Part shown: positions 34,103 through 42,450 of the stretch, piece after piece
How positions within the stretch are numbered: position 1 is the stretch's first letter
Layout: each line of letters opens with the position of its first letter
From: Lysobacter sp. Root76
GTDB taxonomy: Bacteria > Pseudomonadota > Gammaproteobacteria > Xanthomonadales > Xanthomonadaceae
DNA: 42,450 nucleotides
Direction: 5' to 3'
Assembly: GCF_001428685.1 (NCBI RefSeq)
Contig: NZ_LMIK01000010.1
Coordinates: 1 to 42,450, forward strand
Position numbers and translations under genes: made by a program
The notes under the pieces: model-generated
What the model saw: the letters and a program-made list of their open reading frames with translations, nothing else
The model's database searches: none
What the model was told of the DNA's origin: nothing

Positions 34103-36690
34103 GGCGGCAGGGTCTCGCTCGCCCAGGCGCGGCGGAAGGCTTCGGCTTCCCGCCGCGCTTCGTCCGGGCGACCGAGACCCGCCAGACGTTCGGCCGCATC
34201 CAGCGGCGCCAGGCTGGCGTCGGCCACGCTCATCGATTGCAGGGCCTGGCCGCCGAGCGGCTCGATGTAGGCCAGGCCGCGGTGCGCGGCCAGCCAGCGG
34301 TCCTGCTTCAGCGCCTCTTCGGCCTTGCCGGCATCGCGCAGCGCGTCACGCAGGGCGACGTGCAGCTGGAACGGCTCGCTGCCGTCGATCTCGCGCGCCA
34401 GCAGCACCGCCGCTTCGGCCGGCTTGCCGCTCAGGCGCAGCTGTTCGGCCCTGGCCACGGTCAGCAGCTTGATCGCGCCGATGTGGCCCGAGTCCTCGGT
34501 CATCGCGCCCAGCTTCGGCAGCAGGCGCTCGCCGATGCCGCGGTCGCCGGTGCGCTGGCCCAGCCGCACCGCGGCCAGGGCCATCACCAGCAGGTCGTCG
34601 CGGTCGGCTTCGCCGGCCGGCTTGTCGGCGTCGGCGACGATGGCCTCGGCCAGCGCGGCGATCCTGGCCGGCGCCACCGAGTCCGGGTCGCGCAGCAGGT
34701 CGGTCCAGTAGTCGGCGATGGCGAACGGGTAACGCAATAGCGGATTGGCGTTGCCCGCGGCGGCGGCGGCGCGGTCGGCGCGGCGCTGGGCCTCGCTCAG
34801 GCGGCCCTGGTCGAGCGGAATCGAGATGCGTTCGAACTCGTTGACCAGCACGCCCAGGCTGCGGTCGTTGGCGGGTAGCCCGGCCAGCACTTTTTCCGCC
34901 TCGGGGTAGCGGCGCAGCGTCGCCAGCGCGGCGGCGTGACGGCGCGTGGGCGGGTACTGACCGGCGGTTTCGGCCTGCTTGAAGCTTTCCAGCGCCTGCG
35001 CCGGACGCTCCTGGGCCAGGTAGACGCGGCCCTTGAGCTCCATAGCGATGTCGCGCAGCGCGTTCTGCGGGGCGGCGAACGCCTGCGCGCCGCGCAACGC
35101 GGCGTCGTAGCGGCCGGAGGTGAAGTCGAACCAGGCCAGGCGGCTCTGGCCGGCGTAGTAGTCCGGATACAGGCCGGCCAGCAGCTTCCACTTCGGCGCC
35201 GCGCGCCGCGAAGGCTGCGGGCCGAACTCGGCGGCCCAGGCGTCCAGGTACAGGGCGTCGCGCGCCGGCAGGTGCTCGCGCAACGCGATCGCGCGGGTCA
35301 GCGAGGGCCGTGCGGCGGCGTTGTCGGCGTTGCTCACGTACACGCGCATCACGCCCATGTGGGCGAGCGCGAAGTTCGGGTCCAGTTCCAGCGCGCGCTG
35401 GAAATACTGCAGCGCTTCCGGGAACTGGCGCTTGGCGTAGGCCTTGGTGCCCAGGGCGTAGGCGCGCAGCGCGTCGAGGTTCTTGGTGGTGACCTGCGGC
35501 AGCGGCGCGGAATCGTTGTCGATCGACTTCAGCGCCTCGCCCAGCTTGTTGCGCAGGCTGGCGGTGACCTGGTCGATCGAGGCCAGCGCCGAACCGGCGC
35601 CGACGCCGTCGACCGACTCGGCGTAGACGGTGGTCTGGGTGTGCGGGTCGATCACCTCGGCGCTGACGCGCACGCGCCCGCCGACTTCGGCCACGGTCGG
35701 CAGGATCACCGCGCGCGCGCCGTCGCGCAGGGCGATCTCGGACGCGACCGAACGGTCGAGGAAGGTATCGGACTTGCGCTGCATCCGCGCCAGCGTGTCG
35801 CGCGCCTTGAGGTCGGACAGCACGTTGACGTAGCGCGACTGCTCCAGGCTGATCCGGAACGCCTGCTCCAGCGAATCGTCGAGCACGCTCTGGCCGGTGA
35901 GGTTGCGCAGGTCGCCGACCACCACCCAGTCGCGCTCGTTGAAGGCGATCGCCGGCTGCGGCTTGGTCACGAACCACACGCCCACGCCGACCACCGCCAG
36001 CAGCGCGACTTCCGCCGCGAGCGCGGCCGGGCGCCGCCACAGCGGCACGTCGCGCCAGGCCTTGGGCGAATTCGGCGGCGCGCGCAGCGGCGCGATGCCG
36101 GGCTCGCCGACCTCGTAGATTTCCTGGGGATCGGGCACGCCCTTGAAGCGCCAGCGGCCGTAGGACTTCCACAGCAGTTGCTGGCCGCGCTCGCCGAGTT
36201 CGCGCGCGGCGCGATGGGCGAGCGGCTCGGCCACCGCCGACAGCAGGATCTGGCCGGGACGCGCCATCGCCATCAGGCGTCCGGCCATGGGTTTGGCCAG
36301 GCCTTCGACTTCCAGCGGCTTGGCGCCGACCTTGACCGCCTCGTCGCTGTTGCGCCAGGTCAGCACTTCGCCGACGTGCAGGCCTGCACGCGCGAGCAGG
36401 GGCTGTTTGCGTTCGCGCCCGATCTCGCGCAGGCCGCGCTCGTAGTCCAGGGCGAAGCCGAGGCCGTCGATCGGGCGTTCGAACAACAGCAGCAGGCCGT
36501 CGGAACGGTCGATCAGGCGGCCGCGCCATTGTTGCTGCAGCTGCAGGACCAGGCGGTCGTGTTCGCGGAACAACTCCGCCGCCGGGCCGTCGCCCAGGCG
36601 TTCGACCAGGGTGGTCGAATCGCACAGGTCGGTCAGCAGCAGCGTCCGCAGTTGCGGCGCTTCCGGATGGGGGCGGTGGGCATCGTTCAT
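34054..36690 (-). CDS. Membrane-anchored class III nucleotide cyclase with FlgO-like and TPR domains
   Basis: Predicted to make cGMP or cAMP. The 878-residue protein has an N-terminal class III cyclase domain (about 1-200). Metal aspartates appear as D21 in LLLTDLCDST and D64 in DRSDGLLLLF, with ARAGLHVGEV and GRLMAMARPGQILLS following. A membrane segment (about 217-240) is followed by a FlgO/CsgG-like segment (about 250-400: ERDWVVVGDLRNLTGQ) and many TPR units. It matches the layout I recall as TIGR04510 (putative peptide modification system cyclase) and resembles the Xanthomonas campestris cGMP cyclase XC_0250. The start is ATG at 36690 with AAGGA. It lies 34 bp after the cNMP-GGDEF gene on the same strand. 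Its 3' end overlaps the precursor by 49 bp. Confidence 0.9.
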   Translation of the reverse strand: MNDAHRPHPEAPQLRTLLLTDLCDSTTLVERLGDGPAAELFREHDRLVLQLQQQWRGRLIDRSDGLLLLFERPIDGLGFALDYERGLREIGRERKQPLLARAGLHVGEVLTWRNSDEAVKVGAKPLEVEGLAKPMAGRLMAMARPGQILLSAVAEPLAHRAARELGERGQQLLWKSYGRWRFKGVPDPQEIYEVGEPGIAPLRAPPNSPKAWRDVPLWRRPAALAAEVALLAVVGVGVWFVTKPQPAIAFNERDWVVVGDLRNLTGQSVLDDSLEQAFRISLEQSRYVNVLSDLKARDTLARMQRKSDTFLDRSVASEIALRDGARAVILPTVAEVGGRVRVSAEVIDPHTQTTVYAESVDGVGAGSALASIDQVTASLRNKLGEALKSIDNDSAPLPQVTTKNLDALRAYALGTKAYAKRQFPEALQYFQRALELDPNFALAHMGVMRVYVSNADNAAARPSLTRAIALREHLPARDALYLDAWAAEFGPQPSRRAAPKWKLLAGLYPDYYAGQSRLAWFDFTSGRYDAALRGAQAFAAPQNALRDIAMELKGRVYLAQERPAQALESFKQAETAGQYPPTRRHAAALATLRRYPEAEKVLAGLPANDRSLGVLVNEFERISIPLDQGRLSEAQRRADRAAAAAGNANPLLRYPFAIADYWTDLLRDPDSVAPARIAALAEAIVADADKPAGEADRDDLLVMALAAVRLGQRTGDRGIGERLLPKLGAMTEDSGHIGAIKLLTVARAEQLRLSGKPAEAAVLLAREIDGSEPFQLHVALRDALRDAGKAEEALKQDRWLAAHRGLAYIEPLGGQALQSMSVADASLAPLDAAERLAGLGRPDEARREAEAFRRAWASETLPPYLMRRLDATLPASKQ

Positions 36691-36724
36691 CGCGACGGCA
36701 TCCTTGTTCGTTCGCGGGTGCCGG

Positions 36725-37774
36725 TCAGACCGGTTCCAGTGTCGCGTCTTGCCAGTGCACGCGGTTGCCGCCCTTGCGTTTGGCCTGGTACAGCGCTTCG
36801 TCGGCGCGCGCGTACCAGTCGTTCCAGTCCGCGCGCGGGTCGACCATGCAGGCGCCGACGCTGACCGGACAGATGGTCGGCGGCGCTTGCGGCATCAGCA
36901 GCAGGTTCTGCGCCGTGGCGACGATGAACTCGGCGAAGCGCATCACCTCATGGGCATGCCCGGCCGAAACCAGCAGGCAGAATTCGTCGCCGCCCAGGCG
37001 GCAGGCGATGTCGTCGGGGCCGGCGACCGAGCGCAGGATGCTGGCCACGCTCTGCAGCACGCGATCGCCGGCGAGGTGGCCGTGGTCGTCGTTGACCTGC
37101 TTGAAGCGGTCGCAGTCCACCAGCACCAGGCCCAGGGTCTGCGGCATGCCCAGGGCGCGGGACTCCTGCAGGTGCAGGGTCAGGCCGCGGCGGTTGTACA
37201 GGCCGGTGAGCTCGTCGGTGCGGATCAGCTCTTCGGTCTGGTTGAGCTGATGCGTGGTCGCGTACAGGCTGTCGAGCGCGGCCTCGAGGTCCTGGTTGCG
37301 ACGGCGCAGGCGCCGGATCAGGCCCTGCTCGTTGAGCACCACGCGCATGATCGCGCGGCGCAGGAAATGGCAGACCAGGCCGGCGTTGCGATCGACCAGG
37401 CGCTGGAATTCCTCGTGGCGCAGTTCGATCAGCAGACCGGAACCGGCGACGATGGCGTCGGCGCTGCGCGCGTGGTCGCCGATCAGCAGGCCGAGTTCGC
37501 CGAAGAATTCGCGTGGGCCCAGGCGCTTGGTGACCAGGTCGTCGCCGAAGTCGAGATCGATCGCGCCGCGCGCGACCACGAACATGGTCGTGCCCAGTTC
37601 GCCGCGACGGAACAGCACCTGGCCGGCTTCGACGTGGCGGGGACGGCCGAGTTCGGCGAACAGTTCGAATTCCGCTTGGCTAAGCGCCGCCGTCGCCGCT
37701 TCATTAGGCGCCGCGACTGGATCCGAATTGAACTGACCGCCCGTCATGGTCGGCGCAGCACCATCGCGATTCAT
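36725..37774 (-). CDS. Cyclic-nucleotide-binding diguanylate cyclase (cNMP-GGDEF)
   Basis: Cytoplasmic 349-residue protein: a CAP_ED cNMP domain (about residues 30-150), a helical linker (LRRRNQDLEAALDSLYATT), then a GGDEF domain (about 185-345). The phosphate-binding cassette is FFGELGLLIGDHARSADA, with the conserved FGE...R-S-A. The catalytic signature is intact, RLGGDEFCLLV. The usual I-site RxxD is GPDD, so product inhibition is probably absent. It matches the layout of Xanthomonas XC_0249, in which cGMP binding activates c-di-GMP synthesis. It lies 34 bp upstream of the cyclase gene, so the pair is an operon. Start: ATG at 37774, after GGGGG; the frame is open to 37834. Confidence 0.92.
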   Translation of the reverse strand: MNRDGAAPTMTGGQFNSDPVAAPNEAATAALSQAEFELFAELGRPRHVEAGQVLFRRGELGTTMFVVARGAIDLDFGDDLVTKRLGPREFFGELGLLIGDHARSADAIVAGSGLLIELRHEEFQRLVDRNAGLVCHFLRRAIMRVVLNEQGLIRRLRRRNQDLEAALDSLYATTHQLNQTEELIRTDELTGLYNRRGLTLHLQESRALGMPQTLGLVLVDCDRFKQVNDDHGHLAGDRVLQSVASILRSVAGPDDIACRLGGDEFCLLVSAGHAHEVMRFAEFIVATAQNLLLMPQAPPTICPVSVGACMVDPRADWNDWYARADEALYQAKRKGGNRVHWQDATLEPV

Positions 37775-38087
37775 CCCCACGACCCCCGGATCCCCGGTTC
37801 CTTCAGAGGCTGGAGAGGCAGGATAGCACCTCACTTGCAGGGCAAACGGCCTATCCGGGGGAAGTCGGTCAGGCCGCTACCGCCCCACCGGGAGGGCGGG
37901 GGCGGCTGCGATCGAGCCGTTTCGATCTGGACCCACGATCCAGGCCCATCGATCCCACCGGCTTCGATCGAGCCGCGCCGGTCCGCTCCCTGCACCGCGG
38001 CTGGCCGCGGTCCGAGCGATCGCCGCAGCCCACCCGGTCCCCCAACCGGGTGCGCCGCGCGATCGGCCACGCGTCCGTTCATCGCAT
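37775..38087. other. Intergenic region between aceA and the cNMP-GGDEF gene
   Basis: This 313-bp region has no supported gene. A perfect 8-bp hairpin (CACCCGGT, six-base loop, ACCGGGTG, 38031-38052) follows the aceA stop by about 36 bp and probably marks its 3' end, though there is no U-tract. A weak promoter candidate for the GGDEF gene is TTTGCC, 15 bp, TATCCT (minus strand, 37820-37846). The rest is GC-rich with short palindromes only. Confidence 0.5.
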
Positions 38088-39383
38088 TCAGGCAGCGACC
38101 TTGGCCTGCTGGAACTGCTCTTCCTCGGTCGAGCCCTTGAGCGCGACGGTCGAGGACTGCCCGCCCTGAATGGTCTGGGTGACCGCATCGAAGTAGCCGG
38201 TGCCGACCTCGCGCTGGTGCTTGACCGCGGTGAAGCCCTTCTCGGCGGCCGCGAACTCGGCTTCCTGCAGCTCCACGAACGCGCTCATCTGGCGGCGCGC
38301 ATAACCATGGGCGAGGTTGAACATGCCGTAGTTCAGGCTGTGGAAGCCGGCCAGGGTGATGAACTGGAACTTGTAGCCGTAGCCGGCGATTTCCTTCTGG
38401 AACTTGGCGATGGTCGCGTCGTCCAGGTTCTTCTTCCAGTTGAAGCTGGGCGAGCAGTTGTAGGCCAGCAGCTTGCCCGGGAACTTGGCGTGGATCGCTT
38501 CGGCGAACTTACGCGCGAACTCCAGGTCAGGCTTGCCGGTCTCGCACCACACCAGATCGGCATAAGGCGCGTAGGCCAGGCCGCGGCTGATCGCCTGGTC
38601 CAGGCCGTTGCGGGTCTTGTAGAAACCCTCGTTGGTGCGCTCGCCGGTGGTGAAAGGCTGATCGTTCGGGTCGATGTCGGCGGTCAGCAGGTCGGCGGCT
38701 TCGGCGTCGGTGCGCGCGACGATCAGGGTCGGCACGCCCATCACATCGGCGGCCAGGCGCGCGGCGACCAGCTTCTCGACCGCTTCGCGGGTCGGCACCA
38801 GGACCTTGCCGCCCATGTGGCCGCACTTCTTGACCGAGGCCAGCTGGTCTTCGAAATGCACGCCCGAGGCGCCGGCCTCGATCATGCCCTTCATCAGCTC
38901 GAAGGCATTGAGCACGCCGCCGAAGCCGGCTTCGGCGTCGGCCACGATCGGCTGCAGGAAGTCGATGTCGCCCGTGCCTTCGGCGCACTGGATCTGATCG
39001 GCGCGCAGCAGCGTGTTGTTGATGCGGCGCACGACCTGCGGCACCGAGTTGGCCGGGTACAGCGACTGGTCGGGGTACATCTCGCCGGCGATGTTGGCGT
39101 CGGCGGCGACCTGCCAGCCCGACAGGTAGATCGCCTTGAGGCCAGCCTTGACCTGCTGCATGGCCTGGTTGCCGGTCAGCGCGCCCAGCGCGTTGACGAA
39201 GTCTTCGGTGTTGAGCGAGTTCCACAGCTTGGCCGCGCCCAGCTTGGCGATGCTGTGCTCGACCGGCACCGTGCCGCGCAGCCGCACCACGTCTTCGGCC
39301 GAATACGGGCGCGTGATGCCGGCCCAGCGCGGATTGCTGGCCCAGTCGTTGCGGAGTTGCTCGGCGGTCGGCAGGTGGCTCAT
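38088..39383 (-). CDS. aceA: Isocitrate lyase
   Basis: Splits isocitrate to succinate and glyoxylate, the entry to the glyoxylate shunt for growth on acetate or fatty acids. The 431-residue protein has the catalytic signature [13 protein letters not shown], preceding [27 protein letters not shown] and the substrate segment [14 protein letters not shown]. The length matches the short prokaryotic family. ATG at 39383 has AAGGAA upstream. It follows aceB on the same strand, separated by 158 bp that contain a 29-bp perfect inverted repeat, so aceA may be expressed from its own promoter or after processing. An LysR regulator beyond aceB may control both. Confidence 0.97.
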   Translation of the reverse strand: MSHLPTAEQLRNDWASNPRWAGITRPYSAEDVVRLRGTVPVEHSIAKLGAAKLWNSLNTEDFVNALGALTGNQAMQQVKAGLKAIYLSGWQVAADANIAGEMYPDQSLYPANSVPQVVRRINNTLLRADQIQCAEGTGDIDFLQPIVADAEAGFGGVLNAFELMKGMIEAGASGVHFEDQLASVKKCGHMGGKVLVPTREAVEKLVAARLAADVMGVPTLIVARTDAEAADLLTADIDPNDQPFTTGERTNEGFYKTRNGLDQAISRGLAYAPYADLVWCETGKPDLEFARKFAEAIHAKFPGKLLAYNCSPSFNWKKNLDDATIAKFQKEIAGYGYKFQFITLAGFHSLNYGMFNLAHGYARRQMSAFVELQEAEFAAAEKGFTAVKHQREVGTGYFDAVTQTIQGGQSSTVALKGSTEEEQFQQAKVAA

Positions 39384-39435
39384 GACTTCGGTTCCTTGCG
39401 TGTGGGTCGTAGCGACGTGGGGTGGCGAATGTGCT

Positions 39436-39527
39436 TTGGGGTAGGAGCGGCGTAAGCCGCGACCGCGATATCGGATTGCGTCGGATGCCTGGAGATCGGG
39501 TCGCGGCTTACGCCGCTCCTACCCCAA
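39436..39527. repeat. 29-bp perfect REP-like inverted repeat between aceB and aceA
   Basis: Arms 39436-39464 and 39499-39527 are exact complements over 29 bases around a 34-bp spacer. The core GGAGCGGCGTAAGCCGCG is that of the repeats at 18076-18277. It lies in the aceB-aceA intergenic space and should fold in the mRNA as a very stable hairpin, so it may set relative expression or 3'-end stability of aceB. Confidence 0.88.
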
Positions 39528-39541
39528 GGCGGTCGCGCGGT

Positions 39542-41152
39542 TCAGTCGATGCGCTCGTACGCCGGCAGGGTCAGAAACTCTTCCAGGGTGGCGGCGTGGG
39601 TGAGCTGGTCGAGCATCGCGATGGCCTCGCCCAGGCGCGATGCGCCGGGCAACTGCATGCGCTCGGCGAGCTTGCTCGGCAGGCCGATCAGGGCGCGTTC
39701 GAGCAGGGCGAAATCGACCGGCGTGCCGTCGTCCAGATGCAGGCCGGAGGCGTGCAGCCACTGCCACAGCTGGGTGCGCGCGATCTCGGCGGTGGCCGCG
39801 TCCTCCATCAGCCAATGGATCGGCACGCAGCCGTTGCCGTCCAGCCAGGCCGCGAGGTAGCGCACGCAGACCTCGACGTTGCCCTCGAAACCGGCGCGGG
39901 TGATGGTGCCCAGCGAGGGCTTGATCAGGTCGTCGCGGATCACCAGCACGTCGTCGCGCAGCACGTGCTGCTGGTGCGGGCCGGGCATGCGCTCGTCGAA
40001 GATGCGCATCGCCAGCGGGATCAGCGCCGGGTGCGCGACCCAGGTGCCGTCATGGCCGGCGGTGACTTCGCGCAACTTGTCGGCGCGGACCTTGGCCAGC
40101 GCGGCTTCGTTGGCGGCCTCGTCGCCGCTGATCGGGATCTGCGCGGCCATGCCGCCCATCGCGTGGGCGCCGCGCTTGTGGCAGGTCTGGATCAGCAGTT
40201 CCGAATACGCGCGCAGGAACGGCTGCAGCATCGTCACCTGGCCGCGCTCGGGCAGGACTTTGTCGCGGTGCGCGCGGAAGGTCTTGAGGTAGGAGAACAC
40301 GTAGTCCCAGCGGCCGCAGTTGAGGCCGGCGATGCGCGTGCGCAGCGCATGCAGGATCTCGTCCATCTCGAACACCGCCGGCAGGGTCTCGATCAGCACC
40401 GTGACCTTGATCTGCCCCGGGCTCAGGCCCAGCGCCTGTTCGAGCCGGTCGAGCACGTCGTTCCACAGCTGCGCCTCTTCCATCGACTGCAGCTTGGGCA
40501 GGTAGAAATAGGGTCCGCGATCCTTCGCGGCGAGCACGTCCGAGTTGTGGAAGGCGAACAGGCCCAGGTCGAACAGGCTGGCGGAGATCGGCGCGCCGTC
40601 GATCAGCAGGTGCTTCTCGTCCAGGTGCCAGCCGCGCGGCCGCACCATCAGCACCGCCTGCTGCTCGAAGGGCTTGAGGGTGTAGTGCTTGCTGCCGTCC
40701 GGGGCCATCCAGTCCAAGGTCCCGGCCACGGCCTTCTTCAGCGCGCGCTGGCCGGTGATCAGGTTGTTCCAGGTCGGCGCGGTGCTGTCCTCGAAGTCGG
40801 CCATGAAGACCTTGGCGCCCGAGTTCAGGGCGTTGATGACCATCTTCGGGTCGACCGGGCCGGTGATCTCGACCCGGCGGTCCAGCAGCGCCGCCGGCAG
40901 CGCGGCGACGCGCCAGTGGCCGTTGCGGATCGCGGCGGTATCGGCGCGGAAGTCCGGCAGACCGCCGGCGTCGAAATAGGCCTGGCGCTCGCGGCGCGCG
41001 GCCAGGCGGGCCTGGCGAACCGGTTCGTAGCGGCGGTGCAGATCGGCCAGGAACGCCAACGCGGCCGGCGTCAGCAACTGCTCCTGCCCGGCCAGACTGG
41101 CCGTCAATTCGATCCCGTTCGACTCCTGCCGTTGCGCCATCACTGCCGACAT
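39542..41152 (-). CDS. aceB: Malate synthase A
   Basis: Condenses glyoxylate with acetyl-CoA to malate. The 536-residue product fits the MSA type (about 530-545), with FMADFEDSTAPTWNN, RPRGWHLDEKHLLIDG, the segment VTVLIETLPAVFEMDEI, and the catalytic GLNCGRWDYVFSYLK. The active-site region HAMGGMAAQIPI and a C-terminal block with NVEVCVRYLAAWLDGNGCVPI follow. The ATG at 41152 has GGGAG at 7 bases. Upstream, TTGAAA (41231-41236), 16 bp and TACAAG (41209-41214) make a candidate promoter on the minus strand. It is divergent from an LysR gene. aceA follows. Confidence 0.97.
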   Translation of the reverse strand: MSAVMAQRQESNGIELTASLAGQEQLLTPAALAFLADLHRRYEPVRQARLAARRERQAYFDAGGLPDFRADTAAIRNGHWRVAALPAALLDRRVEITGPVDPKMVINALNSGAKVFMADFEDSTAPTWNNLITGQRALKKAVAGTLDWMAPDGSKHYTLKPFEQQAVLMVRPRGWHLDEKHLLIDGAPISASLFDLGLFAFHNSDVLAAKDRGPYFYLPKLQSMEEAQLWNDVLDRLEQALGLSPGQIKVTVLIETLPAVFEMDEILHALRTRIAGLNCGRWDYVFSYLKTFRAHRDKVLPERGQVTMLQPFLRAYSELLIQTCHKRGAHAMGGMAAQIPISGDEAANEAALAKVRADKLREVTAGHDGTWVAHPALIPLAMRIFDERMPGPHQQHVLRDDVLVIRDDLIKPSLGTITRAGFEGNVEVCVRYLAAWLDGNGCVPIHWLMEDAATAEIARTQLWQWLHASGLHLDDGTPVDFALLERALIGLPSKLAERMQLPGASRLGEAIAMLDQLTHAATLEEFLTLPAYERID

Positions 41153-41208
41153 GCCGGTACTCCCTACGCATCACGCGTTTTCGTTAGGGCTCGACCATGC
41201 GCCGGCGT

Positions 41209-41246
41209 CTTGTATTTGACAATCAAGTTTTTTCAATGCATATCAT
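41209..41246. promoter_or_regulatory. AT-rich divergent aceB/LysR control region
   Basis: On the plus strand TTGACA (41216-41221) with TATCAT (41241-41246; 19-bp spacer) can serve the LysR gene. On the minus strand TTGAAA (41231-41236), 16 bp and TACAAG (41209-41214) can serve aceB. The two overlap, so the regulators compete for the region. The 120-bp gap is strikingly AT-rich for this genome (to 41272). Confidence 0.55.
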
Positions 41247-41272
41247 TTGGAAAACTTATATATGTCTTTCAT

Positions 41273-42241
41273 GTGACCACCAAGCACACCGGCAGCCCCC
41301 GCTTCGCCTACAAGGGCGATCGCCTGAAGCCGCTGCGGGCGTTCTGCCAGACCGCCCGCCTGGGCTCCGTCTCACGTGCCGCTGAGGCGCTGTACCTGAG
41401 CCAGCCGGCCGTGACCCTGCAGTTGCAGGCGCTGGAGCGCGATCTGGGGGTGCGCCTGCTCGAGCGCAGCGGCCGCCGCCTGAGCCTGACCCGCGAGGGC
41501 CAGGAGCTGTACGAACTGGCCCGGCCCCTGGTCGAGGGCCTGGACGGACTGGACGGCGCCTTCCGCGAGCGCGTGCGCGGCCTGGACGGGGGCGAGCTCA
41601 ACGTCGCCGCCGGCAGTTCGACCATCCTCTACCTGCTGCCCAAGATCGTCGAAGCCTTCCGCGCCGCGCACCCGGACGTGCGCCTGAGCCTGCACAACGT
41701 CACCGGCGCCGGCGGCCTGGACCTGCTGCGCTCCGACGGCGTCGACCTGGCGGTGGGCTCGATGCTGGATGTGCCCGGCGACCTCAGCTACGCCCCGGTC
41801 TACCGCTTCGAACCGATGCTGATCACGCCGCGCGATCATCCGCTGGCGCTGAAGCCCGACCTCAGCCTGCAGGACCTCTCGCCCTACGGCCTGATCCTGC
41901 CGCCGCAACGCCTGACCACCTACCGCATGGTCGACCTGGTGTTCCAGCAGAACCGGGTGCCGTACACGGTCGCGCTGGAGGTCGGGGGCTGGGAGGTGAT
42001 CAAGCAGTACGTGGCGATGGGCCTGGGCATCAGCATCGTCACCGCGATCTGCCTGACCGACGCCGACCGCTCGCGCCTGTCGGCCCGCTCGCTGGCGGCG
42101 TACTTCCCCTCGCGCAGCTATGGGGTGGTGGTGCGCAAGGGCAAATACCTGTCGCCGCAAGCGCGGGCGTTTACCGAGTTGATCCAGCCGGATTTGTTTT
42201 TCCGCGGGGACTATTACGCAACGGGGCAGTCGGATCGCTGA
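41273..42241 (+). CDS. LysR-type transcriptional regulator, divergent from aceB
   Basis: The 322-residue regulator has an N-terminal HTH (LRAFCQTARLGSVSRAAEAL, then LSQPAVTLQLQALE) and a type-2 periplasmic-binding effector domain (LNVAAGSSTILYLLPKIVEA ... GLGISIVTAICLTD). It belongs to the CysB/Cbl-like branch of LysR proteins. The location beside aceB suggests that it controls the glyoxylate shunt in response to a carbon signal, which is inference. Start is GTG at 41273, the only start that keeps the conserved N-terminus. It has no Shine-Dalgarno, and an ATG in another frame overlaps it, so translation may be leaderless or weak. Confidence 0.92.
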   Translation: MTTKHTGSPRFAYKGDRLKPLRAFCQTARLGSVSRAAEALYLSQPAVTLQLQALERDLGVRLLERSGRRLSLTREGQELYELARPLVEGLDGLDGAFRERVRGLDGGELNVAAGSSTILYLLPKIVEAFRAAHPDVRLSLHNVTGAGGLDLLRSDGVDLAVGSMLDVPGDLSYAPVYRFEPMLITPRDHPLALKPDLSLQDLSPYGLILPPQRLTTYRMVDLVFQQNRVPYTVALEVGGWEVIKQYVAMGLGISIVTAICLTDADRSRLSARSLAAYFPSRSYGVVVRKGKYLSPQARAFTELIQPDLFFRGDYYATGQSDR

Positions 42242-42259
42242 AGGCGAGCGAAGCCTGCG

Positions 42260-42331
<72 letters not shown>

Positions 42332-42386
42332 CCGGCATTGAAATCCAATGCTCCGCACTCGCCCAACCCCACTCAGACCCGAAGGG

Positions 42387-42412
42387 CGGCGCGCAGGACG
42401 CGCGCCGTTTTT
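42387..42412 (+). terminator. Rho-independent terminator after the LysR gene
   Basis: CGGCGCGC with loop AGGAC and its exact complement GCGCGCCG are followed by TTTTT. It lies about 145 bp after the LysR stop, beyond the hexamer array. Confidence 0.85.
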
Positions 42413-42450
42413 CGAGGAACAGGATGTTCCTTCGAAAAATCCCCGCGTCA

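Overview
The window is GC-rich chromosomal DNA from a gammaproteobacterium of the Xanthomonadaceae, most likely Lysobacter or a close relative. I infer this from gene content and order: tyrS next to rRNA-type promoters, the block algC-dut-coaBC facing radC-argS, a biosynthetic arginine decarboxylase beside speE, a xanthomonad cGMP/c-di-GMP signalling pair, and REP-like repeats with the core GGGAGCGGCGT(A/G)AGCCGCG. I ran no database search. Every family call rests on motifs and recalled protein sequences.

Layout. Positions 1-1566: two strong tandem promoters pointing out of the left edge, probably those of an rRNA operon, then tyrS. 1763-7160: peptidoglycan turnover and recycling (M23 endopeptidase, anmK, an ampG-type permease) and exonuclease III. 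7230-9257: a GNAT acetyltransferase coupled to pyrE, and a small exported protein. 9409-13415, minus strand: operon coaC-coaB-dut-algC, in which the normally fused coaBC is two genes overlapping by ATGA. 13566-16973, plus strand: radC, argS and a SPOR-domain cell-division protein. 16988-18277: a repeat-rich stretch with three tandem 176-bp units, a small membrane protein and REP-like palindromes. 18308-24320: polyamine genes (speA, speE) with an M48 peptidase, a YciI protein and a beta-hydroxyacid dehydrogenase. 24600-26700: a YeiH-type exporter divergent from its LysR regulator. 26729-29132: an orphan P-II protein, ubiK and comM.

29151-37774 is the accessory and most interesting part. It starts with four tandem paralogues (A-D) of a small exported protein of about 150 residues with a conserved Cys-pair motif. 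After them comes a RiPP-type locus: a SagB-like peptide-maturation dehydrogenase divergent from a 108-residue NHLP-type precursor peptide, with one perfect-arm inverted repeat forming both -35 elements. Convergent with the precursor, and overlapping its 3' end, is a membrane-anchored class III nucleotide cyclase with TPR repeats. Behind that lies a cNMP-binding GGDEF protein. The picture is a cyclic-nucleotide to c-di-GMP relay placed beside a modified-peptide pathway.

38088-42241 is the glyoxylate shunt (aceB, aceA) with a divergent LysR regulator. The right edge has a 12-unit hexanucleotide microsatellite and a good terminator.
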